64,000 nt of DNA, from assembly GCF_001653235.2 (NCBI RefSeq), contig NC_035790.1, positions 1,488,001-1,552,000 on the forward strand, written 5' to 3'. This DNA is from Pochonia chlamydosporia 170. Lineage: Eukaryota > Ascomycota > Sordariomycetes > Hypocreales > Clavicipitaceae. A model generated the notes under the pieces. It was not told the origin of the DNA and searched no databases. It was given only the letters and a program-made list of their open reading frames with translations. Position 1 is the stretch's first letter. The number at the start of each line of letters is the position of its first letter. Positions 1-10,637 of this stretch are shown in pieces. The translations under genes and the position numbers were made by a program.

Positions 1-391
1 CATACCGGAAGATACACGCCACTATCGTTCACAACTATCATTCCCAAAGGGACAAGAAGTCAATTTAAATGGTCTTGTGACAAAAGGCAAAGCGCCAAGA
101 AGTGGTGTGGTATGCGCAATGTTGGCTACTTGTTGAGGCTTGTCGCAGGCGGGTGTGGCGGGTAGAAAGGACTGTGCTAGGCAGGTTGAGATCAGGTCAC
201 GCACCACTCATCTTGTATTCGCCAGTATCATGGCTCTTGTTACTTCGAATGCTGAGGGCCGACGATGCTTTGGACCCGACGGTATCGACACGCTCGAAAC
301 CGGGATGCGAAACTTCTCGCTCAGGTTGTATGCTCTCGTCCTGGGCGAGGCCGCCGCCGGTGCGCCGTGCAAAAGGGTTGCGGATGGGCAT
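1..391 (-). CDS. Conserved fungal protein of unknown function, partial at left edge
   Basis: Exon 1 runs from the ATG at 391 down to 208 and encodes a short N-terminus beginning MPIRNPFARR. It contains a Ser-rich block with the core GFERVDTVGSKASSALSIRS and ends DTGEYKM. A GT-AG intron at 207-35 (173 nt, ending TGATAG) joins to 34-1, which continues as IVNDSGVYLP before the window ends. I recognise this head (MPIRNPFAR..., VDTVGSKASS, NDSGVYLP) as that of a protein conserved in Sordariomycetes. I know of no assigned function and see no enzymatic motif in this part. The 5' splice site (GTGGTG) is weak, so the intron is an inference from the frame and from the expected continuation. The remainder of the gene lies to the left of the window. 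Confidence 0.6.
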
Positions 392-2167
392 GGTGCTATA
401 ATGCTGACACGGCGAGAACGGACTGGACTTGACGGAATCTAGATTCTATAGATTTGATCCTGGGAATAACGACGAAAGCCACCAGATAGGTGTAGGCGGA
501 GGGGAAAGTCGAAGGCGCCGGGAGATGTACAATTTGGCAAGAATGAAGACTATAAACAATGGAAACTCGGCTACTGTATTGTAAAAAGTCAAACACACGG
601 ACTGGATTGCTCACGGTGTCGGCATGGGTGATGGAGACGGGAAATGGAGATTTTAAGATGGGGGTGTCTCGGACGGACATTGAAGACCAGCATCACTTCC
701 GGATGCTTTGCTAGACCAGACTAGACTAGACCAGACATGGCATTGACTTTCTGGGGCGATATAGCCTGCAGCAGCCAACAGAATTCCTGACGAGAAGCCA
801 CCGAACCAGACCAGACTTGGTCTGACTTGAGCATTTTGGTTGAAGCCCATCAGCAGTGACCAGGCCAGTTGACGGTCTGCCCTGAATCGCCCCAGTGCCA
901 GGTGAGTCCAGTCGATGTCTCCAGTCCGGCCTGGTTGTAGTGGCTGTAGTGGTGGGGGTCCTGGTCACTCGGACTTGCCATGGCCGAGGCCGATTTACGC
1001 CCAACGCAACATCTGATGCCACTTGATCCCACCCGCTCTGCCTCTCCCAAATCCGCGGCTGGTGGGTGCGGAAGATTCTGATCAAGAGAGCACTTTTTGC
1101 CTGGCCACGGGACAACTCTCAGCAACCATACGCACCAATTCTAGCATTCAGATTCCGATTGCTGCACCCATTTGGCACTGTTTGGCACTATCCAACACCA
1201 GTTGGGGCTGTGAAATGGCCGCCTTTGCCCTCTACGGAAAGGATGTGCCATCAGACGGAGCCGACGTAGGATGGGGAATCCCGGCCCAGCAATGTCCACT
1301 ATATCCATTTTCCAAGGCTTCAAATCGACATCATGCCACGCTACGAAGAATCATGATCTCTGTGGCGATCCGGCGGGAACAAAGGTGGAGGGGGGCCTGA
1401 GGCTTTCTGTCGTCCACTCAACTCAGCAGACACTTGCGTCCTGGTCCAGGACTCCAGGCCAGGTAATCAACTAAACGAAGACCGCGAAGTTCGACAGTCA
1501 TGCATCGTCGTGTCATGATGGGATCATGGATACAGAGTACATGTAACCGTTAAACCCATTGTACCGGTAAATGGTCAGATGTATTTGATCAGTGGCGGCC
1601 GCTTTAACATTGAACACAAAACGTCTTCGGAACCAACACTTACCGGCATCCTTTAGTGTTCCTTTGTACCAGGCCGTTTCGAGGACGGACCCTTGCCAAT
1701 TTTCGGACAAACAACTTGTGGGCCACATTCATCTTGCCGATGATGTCGATGACGAGATGAAAGCAAGAACCTCCTGCATGGCAATTGCCCACTATTCGGC
1801 TCTATCAATTGGTCCTCCATGCCTTTCTCTCCTCAGGCGGACAGGGTACATTGGCGGTATGGCCTTCCTTTCTCGGTCGTCAGCGTTCGCGCACTTGCCA
1901 AGTGCAAAGCAATCAATGCCCACTGGCGTCTGCACAATTGGCACCTATGACGACATAGGCAATATGTCACACAGTACAGGTCTCATTTTACTGGCATATT
2001 CTGTACAGTGCGCATTGAATCGTCAGGCACAGGCACGAAATTTGCATATCCAACAAAGTCAGGACTCAGGAGCTGAAGCAACCAAAGTTGCAAAATAAAC
2101 TTGCATTTCAGTACAAACAAGAATTGCGAACAGTGGTCGGTTGGCGTGGCAATGCCAACTACGACAG
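392..2167. other. Intergenic, no supported gene
   Basis: Only overlapping short ORFs on both strands are present, and none resembles a family I know. The stretch at 710-820 is dense in CCAGAC/GTCTGG motifs that recur in other intergenic regions of the window. It serves as upstream region for the gene at the left edge and as 3' region of the metalloprotease. Confidence 0.5.
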
Positions 2168-4142
2168 CTAATCAAAAGAATACAGTGAAGCATTCGTCCC
2201 TCGCACATATACAGCAGCTCGATCTTCACCTCGAGGATCAATGACCGGAGAATCAGTTATGACTCCTCCAATAGACGTCCAGTTGTCCCAAGCGGACCCG
2301 TTGAATCGTTTGATATACACTGCATTGTTGGTACCTTGAGCCGCAAGAGTGATGCGGCTGCCGCCCCAAGCAACAGCGGAAGGGCTTGACATGATGACTC
2401 CTCCAAGACTATTCCAACCTGTCGCCGAAGGTATCCAGGCACTACCGTTCCATTTCTTCTGATAAACTGCGTTATTCGTGCCGCGTACGAAAAGGTCAAG
2501 TCTATTTGCGGCCCCTGAAACAGGAACGATGTCGTCCATGACAGTCCCACCAAGACTGGTCCATCCGGTAACCGAAGGCTGCCAGATGGAACCGTTCCAA
2601 GTCTTTTGATAGACACCATTGTTGGTGCCTCTGACAAAGATGTCAATTCGGTTGGGGGCCCAGCAGACAGCCTTTGGCGCTCCAACAATTGTGCCACCGA
2701 GATTCGTCCAGCCAGTCAGACTCGGCAACCAGGCGCTGCCATTCCAAGACTTGGTATACACGGCGTTGTTCATACCGCGGACAAACAAATCGAGGCGATT
2801 CGCGCCCCAAGACACGGCACAGATATCTCCAATTATGCCACCGCCGAGAGACTCCCAGCCTCTCCAAGCATTACCGTCCCACCACTTGTGGTAGCAAGCA
2901 TTGTTGGTGCCAAGGGCAAAGAGATCAATCCGATTAGCGCCCCAGGACACTGCGGTTACATTACCGTAGATGGTGCCCCCGAGGCTTTCATATCCGGTTT
3001 CACTCGGTCCCCAAGTAGTGCCGCCACCGTTTTGCCATTTGTGGTAGACAGCATTGTTGGTGCCCCTGACGAATACGTCAGTCCTACCTGGAGCCCAGGA
3101 AACGACAGCAGGAACCCCTACAACGATTCAATCAGATAACGCTCAATGATGGAACACGAGAAGGAGCCGGCTCGAACGCACCGTAATATAAACCACCGAG
3201 ATTTCGCCACACCGGGTACAGATTACGAATACCCTGTTTATCGTCATCCGCCAACGCTCTCTTGAGAAAGTTGGGAGACACAAATGGATACATGACTGCT
3301 CCTCCTACACTGCTGTGAGCCAATCCTAGAATGTGGCCCATCTCATGTAGAGCCACGGTCTCAATATCGAATGAATTAGCCACCGCGCCATCAACCCACC
3401 TGTGTTCCTGATCGTCAAAATGCAACGGCAAAGGAAGACCGTTCACGACGACTGAGAACCCAGGAGGGAAGTCTGCATGCGCAACCACGCCCCCAACCAT
3501 TGAATGGTCAGGGTCGTTGGCGGGCCTGAATTCTACAAACACCTCCGGGCTTTGGTTCGCTGCAACTTCAGTAAAGGTTAAGCCCACTCCAACATTTGCC
3601 CATGTGTTTAGGGCACGCCGGATTGCGTTCTTGCAAACGTCGACGTTGAGCTGAGAAGACTGAGCCCCAAAGCAATACTTGATGTTGCGATCCGTCCAGG
3701 GACCGAGAACGGTAAAGTCAACTGACTGGACCAAATCGGGGAATCCACAACGGTCCTGGGACATGGCCTCTCTAGTTTCTGGGCCAAAGACGCCGTCAAC
3801 GGAGAGGTTTGAAAACTCTTGGAATGCCTTGAGGGCGGAGGCAGTTTCCTCGGCGACTTTTCCCTTGGGAGACGCATCTGCGTCTGTTGGCATGTAGCCA
3901 TAGTGCTTGAGGTAGTTGTGTACTGCGGTTACGTCAACTGCGTCGCCAATTGCAAATGTCGGCGTGTCCTTGATCTTGGATCGGTCCACGGGAACCTTGA
4001 CCGCGTCACTTGGATGAGGATACGTCCCCCTTGATTCAACAGTCACAGGAACTTCTGGTATATGTGTATCCATGAGTCCCTGCATGTCAGAGGACGTATC
4101 CATGGCGCCAGGCATATCCGTCTTGTCTGAATCCACAGTCAT
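2168..4142 (-). CDS. Matrixin (M10-like) zinc metalloprotease fused to a seven-bladed PLL-like beta-propeller lectin
   Basis: Exon 1 is 4142-3182, a 64-nt intron occupies 3181-3118 (GTGCGT...GTAG), and exon 2 is 3117-2168, giving 636 aa. A peptidoglycan-binding-like prodomain (about residues 72-128) is followed by DRCGFPD at 130-136, a cysteine-switch motif as in plant matrix metalloproteases. The zinc site is [12 protein letters not shown] (266-277) and the Met-turn is VMYP. From about residue 315 onward there are seven repeats of the type LGG...[28 protein letters not shown], the signature of Photorhabdus-lectin-like propellers that bind sugars. Infer a secreted latent protease that is targeted to glycans. 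The first ATG (4142) gives no signal peptide. The frame is open upstream to a TTG at 4223 and encodes a hydrophobic, signal-like stretch, so the true start may be non-AUG or lie in an unseen exon. The family assignment is firm; the substrate is unknown. Confidence 0.85.
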
Positions 4143-4247
4143 GATTGGGAAGAGCAAGCAGATATGGGCGACAAAAGCAAAAAAGGATATGGTCAAATTC
4201 AGTAGTGAGGACGGAAGTAGCAACTCAATTGAGCTGATATGAGTGAC

Positions 4248-7161
4248 AACTGGCTCAATTCAGTCCATCTCCAACTGATATTTATACTTTTGTCGCCTCT
4301 ATTCTATCCTGTATAAAAGCAACTGTAGACTAATGCCAAGTACATCGCATTCGCGGCCCTCCTCCTCCATCGTGTTTGTTCGTCAGCCGCGCAATTATCC
4401 GCCACAATATTGATGCACATTTGTTTTGTCTTGGAACGCCTATAAGCATGTGGCCATGCCTCTCACCGGTGTTTGGACCTCATTGGAGAGCGGCAGACGC
4501 ATATAAAATGCGCCACCATCGCCCTGTTGATGTTGGGGGGGTTAGGCAGATCTTCATATTCGGTCATGAGCTCACGAAGTAGGCAACAAGCCGTCTAAAT
4601 ACAGGGTTTGTGGTGCGTCTGCTATCACGGGGCAATCGCTATAATTGGACATGCTTGGCTGCTATGCTAGATCATTGTTATCCAAACGTGTAAATTACTC
4701 GCCTATGCCATCAACCCGCATCAAACAAAAAGCAAGAGTTACATTCCGGCAAACCTAAAAAATATGCATAAGCGGCACGGCACTTGCCTTCACCTGCCGG
4801 TCGAGTGTTTGCTCTTTTCAGCCTTAAAAACGGAGAGATCTAGACTCGTGTTTGATAAGTGGTTGCCAGCCACACGGCAGCATCAGCTGATGCACGCCAA
4901 GGGGTGGTTGCCGAATCAAGTACCAGACCACTTGAGCTGGGCGAGTAGGCTTCTGTATGAGTCCAATAATTTGGACGAGAAAGGCAATGGGCTGTGTGGT
5001 GTGTCAATATTGGGGCCGCTGGGTTGGGGTGTAAGTGCGATATCCTGGCGTAGCGGGAATGAAGATGTGCCAGGTTGATGTTGGTAATGGATGAACATAT
5101 CCATTGGTGCGATATGAATCATTGAGGGGGGCCAGCAGTAACCAGTTAGCTAAGCTATTGCATGTTGTGTACAATTTAATGATATATGATGACGCCATTT
5201 GTTACTGTGCACTTGACTGTGGTTAATTGTGCTACCATGAACTGAGTACTCACTGACTCTGGCTGCCTCATTGTGAGGAGTTGTAAATGTCGGGCCTGCG
5301 GCGTGTTCTTCATAATTCAACATATGACGGTGATTGGACTATGAGACTAGGATGTCGGTACCTCCGTTTCCTCTGGTGAAATTCTAGACGGCATTATACA
5401 CTCTAAAATGTATGCTACCACGCGGAAGCAACCACGTAGGCCTCAGAAGATTGTCGTCTTCCGGTGTATACCATATGGAATCAGAGCCTGGTATGTTTAA
5501 AAAAGTGACGATTTGCAATATATGACGATACGTGTCTGTGAACAAGTGCTTCTTCCGATGTTATTAGTGAAGAGAGCCATGCCAAACTCGGTGGCTTACA
5601 CACAAGGTCCGTTCGGATTACGGTCCAGGTTTTGGACGGTTTTACTACGGAAGTTTCAAAACTCAGTGAAAGCACCTACTTTTTCTCCCAAGCCCGAGTG
5701 GCTCCAGTTGACTGGGATATTGGCCATCATTGCCTGTGAAGTGGAATTGCTGGCTCTGGTAGTGATATCGGTCTTGTATCTCTGTTATGAAGGACCAGCG
5801 ATGGCACCAAATGGACACAACCGGATCTACATCATCTTAAGGTTTAGTTCACTACTGGTCTCTTGGTCAACAGACTTTGATATCGGGTATCTCCAGAAAG
5901 ACATTTGTACCCATGCATGCAGAGTCTTCCGTGCTGGAAGTCGTCTACTGCAGGTGCGGCGACTAGTATTTGCAGTGAATGCTTTGTGGTTGAGTCTATT
6001 CCTGAGATGTCAGTGCCGCTGTTGATTAGACGAGACTGGTTCTTTGCTCTCGCCTCGATTACTGTTCTGTCGACAATGCCGTCTGCAACTGTTTCGGCAA
6101 CAAATACTTTGTCCATCGACGAAGTTGCCGGCTACCTGGGTGCTTTGCCGAAAACACAGGTCGACACGGCTGCACCAGGAAATGGCACGACTGATACTAC
6201 TGTTTCTATTTGTACGCAAATTGTGAGGCTGGAATATTGTTCGGTGGATCCAAGATGGCCCTGGCTGTTGGTGTTGTCGGTGTGTTTGCTGTGCTGTGAA
6301 TAGAAATGGATTGCAGAGGAGCGATTCAGACAGCGGGGAGGGAAAAACATTGTGTGACGAATAAAAGAAAGGGGCTGGAATATTTCGCACATTTTCAATG
6401 CTGGGATACCCAAGCTTGACAAGTCTGCCAAGTGACGCAAATTGTCCGATTTCGACATGGCGGTGATGCGATGTTACATGAGAACCGACACATGCAGACA
6501 AAAATTTGCTCGTACGTCAAAATAGCCGTCGTGTTACACAGACCCCCATTTCTTGGCCACAAACTTCATTCTGGAATATTTCGATTCCGAGTCATGTTTC
6601 TGTTTCTGTCTCTGTCTCTGTTTCTGGCTGTGACAAGTCGGTTCGGTGTTTTCGCCTAACCCGTCCATCCACTTTGTGCCCAACCTCCAGTCTGGTCAAC
6701 TGGTCCATGTCCCTTTCGTTGGCTTCAAGCGGCTCGTTGGTTACTTCCCGAGCAAAGTAACATTGAACCCTCAACTCAGGACCTGTCCTTTCTTTCTCTC
6801 CCTAGGCACACCTGTGACCCCAGCCTCGTACTCAAGTACGGAACAAAAAGTGCCAAGTTCGCACAAACAAACGTGTTCGGTGGAACAAGAACCACGGATT
6901 GCTCCTTGGCTCTTGCTGCTTTTCTTACTGTCCATCACATCACGTCGAACTGCGCCTGGGCCAGTATTCCTTCTATCCCCATCTATTGCCTGCCGGCTTT
7001 TCTTTTCAGTCCCATCTGCTGCCGTGCTGCTCTGTACTGTGCAACATCATTCGGGATAGGAAATGTCTCTCCCCTCTGGGAGCCTCTCCGGATGTGATCT
7101 CAGATCCGACGTCGTCACCTGCGTCTGAATCAGACAGACTCTTGACGGATGGTGCCCAAGG
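4248..7161. other. Intergenic, no firmly supported gene
   Basis: TATA-like sequence (TATAAAAG) occurs near 4313. Short ORFs at 5513-6025 and 5905-6303 (plus) contain hydrophobic stretches and a WPWLLVLSVCLLC segment. They begin at non-ATG codons and lack recognisable motifs, so they could be a decayed membrane-protein gene but are not called. A pyrimidine-rich TTTCTGTCTCTG repeat lies near 6593-6628. Confidence 0.4.
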
Positions 7162-8125
7162 ATGACTTCCTTCTTTGTGGAATGGGAGTTATGGCAACAG
7201 ATGACATTTGTAAGTTGATTTCATCACGCACTGCTTGCATGGCGGCGGTGGCGTTTCGCAGATGTCTGATTGATAGGTTCTGCAGGTCCTCGGGTGTTGC
7301 ATTGTCATTGTCTTTCTCATCGGGCTGGTAAAGCTGTGGCACAACAATCGAAAATTAAAGACGTACGAAATCATTGACGAAGAACGACGCGCACGAATAG
7401 AAGTCATGAAACATTGCGGGATCCGCCATTTGAGCTATTCAAATGTGCCGTTTGGCGTGCGGGCAATAGAAAGAGGCGTAGAGGTGGAAGGCATATGGGT
7501 AGCTGGCTCTAGGTCAGCGGATACTAGCCAAATTGCTTCTTCTGCGACTTTAGCGGCGGTGGACGATTCAAATCAGAGGGGCCTAGGGGAAGGTGTTGTA
7601 TATTACTCGTTGGAAGACTCTCGCGATAAGAACGGAGAGTCATCAAGTTCGGCCGCCACTCACTCGCCCACACCATGTCAAAAACACAACGAGCCTCGTC
7701 TGATAGGATGCTCTAATATTGGTGTCGAGAGCACAAGCAAGCAGCATTCCCCGACGAAAAAGGACAGCGGGGCGTACAGACCTCGTAGTTCCGGCCGACC
7801 GTCATTGCAAAACTCGGAGCGAAGCTTTACACTATCGCCGCAACAGCTCGCTAGGCATAGACCACGATCAAGGGCGGTGTCGCTGGACTCTAGTACCGTC
7901 AATAACGGGCTGAACACCGGCCAAGTCTATGGTTCTGCTCAGGTGTATGCGAATAGGACACACCGCAGGCTGAATTCTGGGTTTGAGGTTCACCCGGCTG
8001 GGACGTTTGGAATTCGGTATGAGCTTCCACCTGCGAGACCCAGAACCCAGTCCGGTGCGAAACGCGAGAGCATAGAGCTGCAGACAAAATCAACTCATAC
8101 AAAACTACAAAAACAAAGAAGATGA
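7162..8125 (+). CDS. Single-pass membrane protein of unknown function, with 16-codon first exon
   Basis: Exon 1 (7162-7209) encodes MTSFFVEWELWQQMTF. A 76-nt intron (7210-7285, GTAAGT...CTGCAG) joins in phase 0 to exon 2 (7286-8125), giving 295 aa. The exon 2 frame opens with a transmembrane segment (VLGCCIVIVFLIGLVKLW). A basic and acidic juxtamembrane region (KLKTYEIIDEERRARIEVM) follows, then the block PFGVRAIERGVEVEGIWV. The remaining 200 residues are Ser/Pro/Arg-rich and low complexity, probably cytoplasmic and phosphorylated. I recall the arrangement (W..M TM segment, DEERRARI, PFGVRAI.SGVEVDGIW) from uncharacterised Sordariomycete proteins. No function is known to me. An in-frame stop upstream of 7162 supports that ATG. 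Confidence 0.7.
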
Positions 8126-8604
8126 TTTTTGCTTGCAATAGTGTATATTATGGGCTGAAATTTTGGGACTTCCGATCTCGGCCAGGGTACATATCATTGA
8201 ATGTAGATAGATTGTGGTGCACGAAATATACCTTTTATATGACACAATTGACCAGGTGGATACTCGTCATGGGACAGAGTGAGCTTAGCTTTTGGATCTT
8301 CCATTGAAGCAGCTCCATTGATTCGGATGGCATGTCACAGTATAGCCGGTGTCAAATCTAAGTCAAGCCATGGGGGTCTAGTCTCGTAGTTCGATCGGGT
8401 TCTCGGGGATAAAGCCATCTTTCGTGCTAAAACCATCTTGCAAACAACCAAGATCCCATTGGCCCCAGACAACCACCACTGTTATAAATGTCCAACCGTA
8501 TTTCCTTCTCTCGTTACAAACCCATCATAATATACACTTAAGCTCTGTAAACTCTGTCCCAGTACACTCACAGGCAAATTCAACTAATAGAATCTATCTG
8601 AAGA
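8126..8604. other. Intergenic/promoter, nothing recognised
   Basis: This lies between the one-TM protein gene and the methyltransferase gene, both on the plus strand. It is AT-rich. I see no ORF or repeat worth calling, and it presumably holds the methyltransferase promoter. Confidence 0.4.
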
Positions 8605-9583
8605 ATGTCGTCTCAACAAGTCGCCCACGCCGCCACAACCGGCTTTGACAACGCCTCTGCATATGACGTCCATCGCCCGTCGTACCCACCCCAAGCAGTC
8701 CAGTCATTATTGGAAAACCTGGGCGTGGCTAATAAACCGCATGCGAGAATAGTTGATCTTGCGGCTGGTACAGGCAAGTTCACCGAGTTACTGGCTGCCC
8801 GGGAGGAACAGTACGAGATTGTGGCCGTGGAACCAGTGGCCAAGATGCGAGGGAGTCTCGAGGGTAAACATCTGAAGGGTGTGGAGGTGCGTGATGGCCT
8901 GGCTACGGGTATGGAAGTCGGTGATGGGTGGGCAGATGCTGTCATCGCGGCTCAGGTTTGTTGCCTTCACTTGCAGACTGATATGTATGCTAATGTGTCT
9001 GGGTAGTCGTTCCACTGGTGAGCTTGCCATTCTGAACGGCAGAGGATATTCTAACATTATAGGTTTGCAAACGAGGAGGCATTAAAGGAGATTCATCGGG
9101 TTTTAAAACCAGGCGCCAAGTTTGGCATCATCTGGAACATTGAGGACTGTAAGTTTTCTTGCCCACGTACGCTGGATCTCATTAACAGATTTGTTAGACA
9201 ATCAACCGCCGCACTGGACGGCGTCTACGGCATGGGAAAACAAAATGAAACAACTTATCCTTGCGCTGCCGCCAGATGGTACCGACCGGTTCCGTGACGA
9301 TAAGTGGCGACAGGTGTTTGAGCGTCAGGCCGAGGATGCTGCGCCGTGGTTTGAGGTGCCGATTCAGGAGGACAAGATTCCGTTTACAGAGCGGCGTACG
9401 AAGGAGTTGCTGTGGGATCGGATCCATACGCTCAGTCAGGTTGCTGTGCTGGGGGGTGCGGATAAGGATGTCTTTAAGAAGAGGTTTGATGCGATTCTGA
9501 GAGAGGGGGATCAGGTGTGGAATGAGGAGGGGGAGGTTGAGTTTCATGGGTTTACGACGTATGGGTGGACTAGGAGGTTGTAG
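8605..9583 (+). CDS. Class I SAM-dependent methyltransferase (Methyltransf_11/25 type)
   Basis: Four exons are inferred: 8605-8955, 9007-9017, 9063-9148 and 9198-9583, giving 277 aa. The introns are 51, 45 and 49 nt with CTAAC/CTAAT branch points. The second exon is only 11 nt but is required to keep the family block SFHWFANEEALKEIHRVLKPG intact. Motif I for S-adenosylmethionine is VDLAAGTGKFTELL, and the acidic loop VAVEP follows. IWNIEDYNQPPHW matches the conserved tryptophan region of this fungal family, whose members resemble yeast Crg1/Tmt1-type small-molecule methyltransferases. The substrate cannot be predicted, and no biosynthetic cluster surrounds the gene. The next gene (LSM6) is convergent, with about 110 bp between stop codons. 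Confidence 0.85.
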
Positions 9584-9695
9584 ATTGTGTTTAGAAGGTG
9601 AAATATTTCTGTGAAATAGGCTCAGGCAAATCCGCTGATAAGAACACATCAACGAGAGAGTTGTGGTGGTATCAAAGTTTATTCGTATTTTTGCT

Positions 9696-10099
9696 TTATG
9701 AATCTGCCGAAATGTACATTACTGTAACAGAGTTAGCCACTTCCTTCGAATTCAACACCATATGCGCTCACTCACCATTATTTCCTCGCACAAACGCATC
9801 GCCATAGTCCCTGCGCTTCTTGCCGTTGACATACTCCTCCGTCTTTTCCAGCGCAATGTTCATGTATCCGTCTACGGATTGCAGTTCGCCTGGCCGCGGG
9901 TGAGGTTAGTCATAGGATGCTTGGCCACTATACGTGGTGGCATATGCAGGCAGCTGGGTATGCGGTCCTGTATCTCACCCTTGTAGACGACGCCAGAGTT
10001 GAGCTTCACGATGACGGGATTGCCGATGATGTCGCTCAGGAAGCTGGACGGGTCCTTACCCTCGCCTTGTGAGATGTTGCCGTTCTCTGCTGATGACAT
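9696..10099 (-). CDS. LSM6: U6 snRNA-associated Sm-like protein LSm6
   Basis: Three exons (10099-9979, 9889-9776 and 9721-9696) encode 86 aa. The introns (9978-9890 and 9775-9722) have GTGAG 5' sites, and the last one has a CTAAC branch point. The Sm fold is visible: the Sm1 motif VIVKLNSGVVYKGELQSVDG and MNIAL, then Sm2 as DAFVRGNNVMYIS. LSm6 is a subunit of the LSm1-7 ring (mRNA decapping and decay, cytoplasm) and the LSm2-8 ring (binds the U6 snRNA 3' end, nucleus). The N-terminal 20 residues are polar and variable as usual. The last exon supplies only nine codons including the stop. The gene diverges from the SUMO-like-domain gene with about 540 bp between the start codons. Confidence 0.93.
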
Positions 10100-10637
10100 T
10101 GTGTGCGAGGGTGCAGCCGATGAGGGGTGCTGGGTTGGGTTTGACGGGCAAAGATGCTGGTGATGATGAGATTTTGGTGTGTGGTTTCCCATCTGAGGCT
10201 CGTTTGATGTCAGGGAGATTCAAAATGTTGGTGTCTGGTAAGAAGTGGGGTTGCTGGTGCCCGTCTCGCACTGTGGCAGCGAGCTGCCGCACGGCAGCCT
10301 GGAGTTGCGTCTGTTAGCGCTGCACAACCGCCAACAGTCGCTGTAACAACAAACAAGGCAACCAATCCACGCCTAAACAAACAAAGAGCGCCCCGCCGTT
10401 TGTGACATCGCAGTGAACATTGATGTCTGTCTGCATGCATGTGTGCATGTGTGGTCTGGTCCGCAAGATACTCGACTCACTCGTCACACCACGCATCAAC
10501 TGCGAAGGCTATTTAAGCTGCAGCATCGCCTGTACCGCGTTGGTTATGCGTAGCGCAGAGGCGCGCACAGGCTCCAAGCCTTTTCACTAATTTAACTCAA
10601 CTACAAGTCCACCACTTCCCCCCTACCTACATTCATC
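10100..10637. promoter_or_regulatory. Divergent promoter region between LSM6 and the SUMO-like-domain gene
   Basis: This 538-bp interval separates two divergent start codons. No TATA box or coding frame is convincing. It contains CA/TG-rich stretches (TGCATGCATGTGTGCATGTG near 10430-10450). Its role as a shared promoter is inferred from orientation only. Confidence 0.4.

Noticed and set aside
1592..2098. 168-codon plus-strand frame
   Set aside because: No recognisable domain, signal peptide or splice context, and its composition resembles surrounding noncoding DNA.
5905..6303. Plus-strand frame with hydrophobic C-terminus (WPWLLVLSVCLLC)
   Set aside because: It begins at a TTG, has no family match I can name and no clear exon partners. 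It could be a decayed membrane protein, but support is too thin.
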